Shown here: positions 6,716 to 8,299 of the stretch, one piece after another
Layout: the number at the start of each line of letters is the position of its first letter
Numbering within the stretch: the first letter of the stretch is position 1
Assembly: GCA_029260955.1 (NCBI GenBank)
Contig: JAJDCF010000024.1
Span: 1 to 8,299 of the forward strand
Origin: Patescibacteria group bacterium
GTDB lineage: Bacteria > Patescibacteriota > Gracilibacteria > UM-FILTER-43-11
DNA length: 8,299 nt
Direction of reading: 5' to 3'
The notes under the pieces: generated by a model
What the model was told of the DNA's origin: nothing
Databases searched by the model: none
What the model saw: only the letters and a program-made list of their open reading frames with translations
Program-made: the position numbers and the translations under genes

Positions 6716-7324
6716 TTAAAGTCCCAATTGCTTCTTGATATCTTCTGCTTCCTTAGCTTCCGTCTCTTGTTTTGACTCCTCTTCTTTTTGAGACTCCAAA
6801 TCCTGCCATGAACCAGAATGTTGTTTTTCTAGTTCTGAAATTTGATCAGCGTGCTTCTTTTCGAGCTCTGCAAATTTACCCTTTTCTTCTGAAAAAATCT
6901 TCATCAACTCATCGATCTGAAATTGAGAAAGCTGAGGGACAGCCTCAATAATCTTCTTTTTTTCGTTGATTGTAAGCGAAATGGACCCTGCTAGTAGCTC
7001 TAGGAAATTCTTCTCGTCGAAGGTCGTATTTGGATGCGGCGGAACTGTAACCTGGGTAAGTGACTGGGAAGCCTGCTGATTTTGGCCAGCATTCGCTACA
7101 AGCCCACTCACGTCTACATTCTCGTCCATAATGCCGGATAGGTCCTTCTTGCCCGCAGCAGCTCCTGCTGCCTGGCCAGCCGGTGGTTGACCTGCACCTG
7201 GTTGAGCTCCTTGATCACCTGGCTGAGCACCTTGTGGCTGAGCACCTTGATCTCCCTGCTGTGCTGCTGGATCTTGTTGCTGAGAAGCTGGATCTTGCTG
7301 GGTTGGATCTTGTGGGTCGTTCAT
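6716..7324 (-). CDS. Q/P/G-rich coiled-coil protein of unknown function
   Basis: I do not recognise a characterised family. The 202-residue product has three parts. Residues 1-58 are almost only Q, D, P, G and A and include the repeated G-D-Q-G-A-Q-P; they are probably disordered. Residues 60-100 form a linker with D-V-S-G-L-V and P-P-H-P-N. Residues 101-140 look like a small helical unit (F-L-E-L-L-A-G-S-I-S-L-T, then V-P-Q-L-S-Q-F-Q-I-D-E-L), followed by a highly charged coiled coil (about 140-200). There is no signal peptide, membrane segment, cysteine or catalytic signature, so a cytoplasmic scaffold or binding protein is the likeliest kind of role (inference). A longer form from TTG 7378 is less likely, because the best promoter (7350-7378) would then lie inside the gene. 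It converges on clpC with 12 bases between stops. Resemblance to Patescibacteria hypothetical proteins is my impression only. Confidence 0.75.
   Translation of the reverse strand: MNDPQDPTQQDPASQQQDPAAQQGDQGAQPQGAQPGDQGAQPGAGQPPAGQAAGAAAGKKDLSGIMDENVDVSGLVANAGQNQQASQSLTQVTVPPHPNTTFDEKNFLELLAGSISLTINEKKKIIEAVPQLSQFQIDELMKIFSEEKGKFAELEKKHADQISELEKQHSGSWQDLESQKEEESKQETEAKEAEDIKKQLGL
7199..7255 (-). repeat. Degenerate short tandem repeat coding G-D-Q-G-A-Q-P units
   Basis: Within the N-terminal part of the unknown coiled-coil gene, codons 24-42 encode G-D-Q-G-A-Q-P, then Q-G-A-Q-P, then G-D-Q-G-A-Q-P. At DNA level the plus strand shows the recurring phrase GGCTGAGCACCTTG twice (with diverged neighbours), so the array arose by duplication. 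Copy number may vary between strains by slippage. Confidence 0.7.
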
Positions 7325-7349
7325 GGTTTTTTCGTTAATTTCAAAACTG

Positions 7350-7378
7350 ATCGTACCATAAGCCTTTATGTGGTGCAA
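7350..7378 (-). promoter_or_regulatory. Extended -10 promoter of the coiled-coil protein gene
   Basis: On the minus strand TTGCAC (7378-7373, three of six) is followed after 17 bases by TACGAT (7355-7350, four of six), which is preceded by TGG and so forms an extended -10 element. Transcription would start near 7343, about 19 bases before the ATG at 7324. This favours that ATG over the upstream TTG. Confidence 0.45.
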
Positions 7379-7445
7379 ATTTTTGATTGTGAGAATTTGC
7401 GCTAGGAAGCCAAATACGATAAGGTGACGGCATAACTACGAACTT

Positions 7446-7706
7446 ATGATTGATGATTTGCGTAAACAGGTAAGCAAGATTGACTCCGAGCTAATTACAT
7501 TGCTCTCTAAGCGAATGGAGCTCTCTGTTCAAATCGGTCATGAAAAAAAGGCCTCAAACATCGAAATACAACAGAAAACTCGGGAGGTGGCTGTATTGGA
7601 TAGCGTAAAACTACAGGCAAACTCTTTGGGATTGTCTGAATCTTTTGTAGCGGATGTGTTTACAGGTATTATGGCCGAAAGCCGACGAGTACAAAACGAA
7701 AGTTAG
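7446..7706 (+). CDS. Stand-alone AroQ-type chorismate mutase
   Basis: An all-helical 86-residue protein, the size of a single AroQ chorismate mutase domain, which converts chorismate to prephenate on the way to phenylalanine and tyrosine. With a constant offset of five, the E. coli P-protein active-site residues are found at R6 (R11), R23 (R28), K34 (K39), R46-E47 (R51-E52), S79 (S84) and Q83 (Q88). Only D48 is changed, to Q43. There is no signal peptide, so it is not the secreted gamma class, and no fused prephenate dehydratase, prephenate dehydrogenase or DAHP synthase domain. No other aromatic pathway gene is nearby. It is divergent from the coiled-coil gene across 121 bases, where I see no convincing promoter in this direction; an AAGGTG at 7421 is too far from the ATG to act as a Shine-Dalgarno sequence. 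A pericyclase-like or isochorismate-pyruvate lyase relative is the main alternative. Confidence 0.88.
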   Translation: MIDDLRKQVSKIDSELITLLSKRMELSVQIGHEKKASNIEIQQKTREVAVLDSVKLQANSLGLSESFVADVFTGIMAESRRVQNES

Positions 7707-8299
7707 TCCTTTTTTAGGATTTCCATTAGTTTTTTTGCTGCCTTTTTCCAGCTAAACTTCTTTGCTTGCTCAAATCCCTTTTCAATCAGATCTGCTCGAA
7801 GCTGATCGTCTCGATATATTTCGTGCATGGCCTTTTTGATCTCTTTCAATTCATTTGGATTCACAAGAAGTGCGGCCTTTCCGGCAACTTCCGGCATTGA
7901 AGTGGCATCGGACGTGATAACTGGCGTGCCACATTGCATAGCCTCTAAAATTGGTAGGCCGAAACCTTCATAGAATGATGGATATAGGAAAGCTAGGGCA
8001 TGCTGATATAAAAGTGCCTTGTCCTCCTCGTCGATAAAGCCTGTCAGATGAATGTTCGGGTGCCTTTTTAGCTTGGTTTCACTGAATATTTCTGGATACC
8101 TTTTTCCGGCAATGACCAATCCAACATCTACTTTTGTATTCTCTTGCCAACTGAGATAAGCCTCTATAATGCCCGCTGTGTTCTTGCGAGGCTCCAGTGT
8201 TGAGAGACAAAGGAAGTAGTTATCGGGTAAATTGTACTTCCTTTTAATCAGTTCAAAACTCTTTGGAAAGTGCAGTGGCTTAAGATGATCTGCAGCTGC
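7703..8299 (-). CDS. GT4-type (GT-B) glycosyltransferase, C-terminal part; 5' end beyond right edge
   Basis: The minus-strand frame is open from the right edge and ends with TAA at 7705-7703, giving 198 C-terminal residues; the N-terminal acceptor domain is outside the window. The visible part is the nucleotide-sugar-binding half of a GT-B enzyme. It starts with the inter-domain strand Y-F-L-C-L-S-T-L-E-P-R38-K39-N (in-window numbering), whose R/K contact donor phosphates. Later it shows H-L-T-G-F-I and the retaining E-x7-E motif E111-G-F-G-L-P-I-L-E119, then C-G-T-P-V-I and P-E-V-A-G. Such enzymes transfer mannose, glucose, rhamnose or similar sugars to lipid or polysaccharide acceptors at the cytoplasmic face of the membrane; the actual sugar cannot be read off. 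No membrane segment is seen here. Its stop codon overlaps that of the convergent chorismate mutase gene, and an internal TTG at 8119 is not the true start. Confidence 0.92.
   Translation of the reverse strand, partial: AAADHLKPLHFPKSFELIKRKYNLPDNYFLCLSTLEPRKNTAGIIEAYLSWQENTKVDVGLVIAGKRYPEIFSETKLKRHPNIHLTGFIDEEDKALLYQHALAFLYPSFYEGFGLPILEAMQCGTPVITSDATSMPEVAGKAALLVNPNELKEIKKAMHEIYRDDQLRADLIEKGFEQAKKFSWKKAAKKLMEILKKD

Noticed and set aside
6690..6730. Possible bidirectional terminator between clpC and the coiled-coil gene
   Set aside because: Only a four-base AAGC/GCTT pairing is seen and no T-run follows it on either strand.
7325..7378. N-terminal extension of the coiled-coil protein from TTG 7378
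   Set aside because: The extension contains the best -35 and extended -10 elements for this gene and has a composition unlike the Q/P/G-rich region that follows.
1038..7706. TGA read as a sense codon (Gracilibacteria/SR1 code)
   Set aside because: All recognisable genes are full length under the standard code with no in-frame TGA.
7706..7722. CCTTTTTTAGG as a terminator after the chorismate mutase gene
   Set aside because: A three-base stem is too weak, and the sequence lies inside the coding end of the glycosyltransferase gene.
1..8299. CRISPR array, insertion sequence, tRNA/rRNA gene, riboswitch or defence island
   Set aside because: No spaced direct repeats, transposase-like product, terminal inverted repeats, tRNA-like folds or known leader motifs were found; the gene content is mostly housekeeping.

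Overview
The window most resembles a chromosomal segment of an ultra-small Patescibacteria / Candidate Phyla Radiation type bacterium. This is an inference from tightly packed genes, compact versions of core enzymes, isolated pathway genes, and a lineage-restricted-looking Q/P/G-rich plus coiled-coil protein. The phylum cannot be fixed from sequence alone. The standard genetic code fits: eight reading frames (about 2,600 codons) run without an in-frame TGA, and glycine and tryptophan use ordinary codons. All seven stop codons in view are TAG (4) or TAA (3). No gene has a convincing Shine-Dalgarno sequence; starts are preceded by A/T-rich leaders and, in several cases, recognisable sigma70-type promoters.

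Left part (1-2003, minus strand): a SAM-dependent methyltransferase that runs off the left edge, with its own strong promoter, lies downstream of a complete DHH/DHHA1 phosphoesterase of the NrnA type (nanoRNA / pAp hydrolysis). Middle (2096-6703, plus strand): divergently transcribed from nrnA are fmt (methionyl-tRNA formyltransferase) and, 19 bases later, an ornithine-carbamoyltransferase-family gene, probably one transcription unit. After a perfect TATAAT promoter comes clpC, an 890-residue double-AAA+ unfoldase with two N-domain repeats, a UVR-like middle domain and a ClpP-docking IGF loop. Right part (6716-8299): a minus-strand gene for a 202-residue protein of unknown function converges on clpC with a 12-base gap. 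It is divergent from a stand-alone AroQ chorismate mutase (86 aa), whose stop codon overlaps the stop codon of a convergent GT4-type glycosyltransferase that runs off the right edge.

Most of the window is housekeeping: translation initiation, RNA turnover, protein quality control, central amino-acid metabolism and surface-glycan synthesis. No CRISPR array, mobile element, rRNA, tRNA or riboswitch is visible, and no stretch over 300 bases lacks a gene. The least explained items are the Q/P/G-rich coiled-coil protein, the methyltransferase with its roughly 200-residue N-terminal extension and enlarged core loop, and the carbamoyltransferase whose ornithine-side motifs deviate from the canonical ones.
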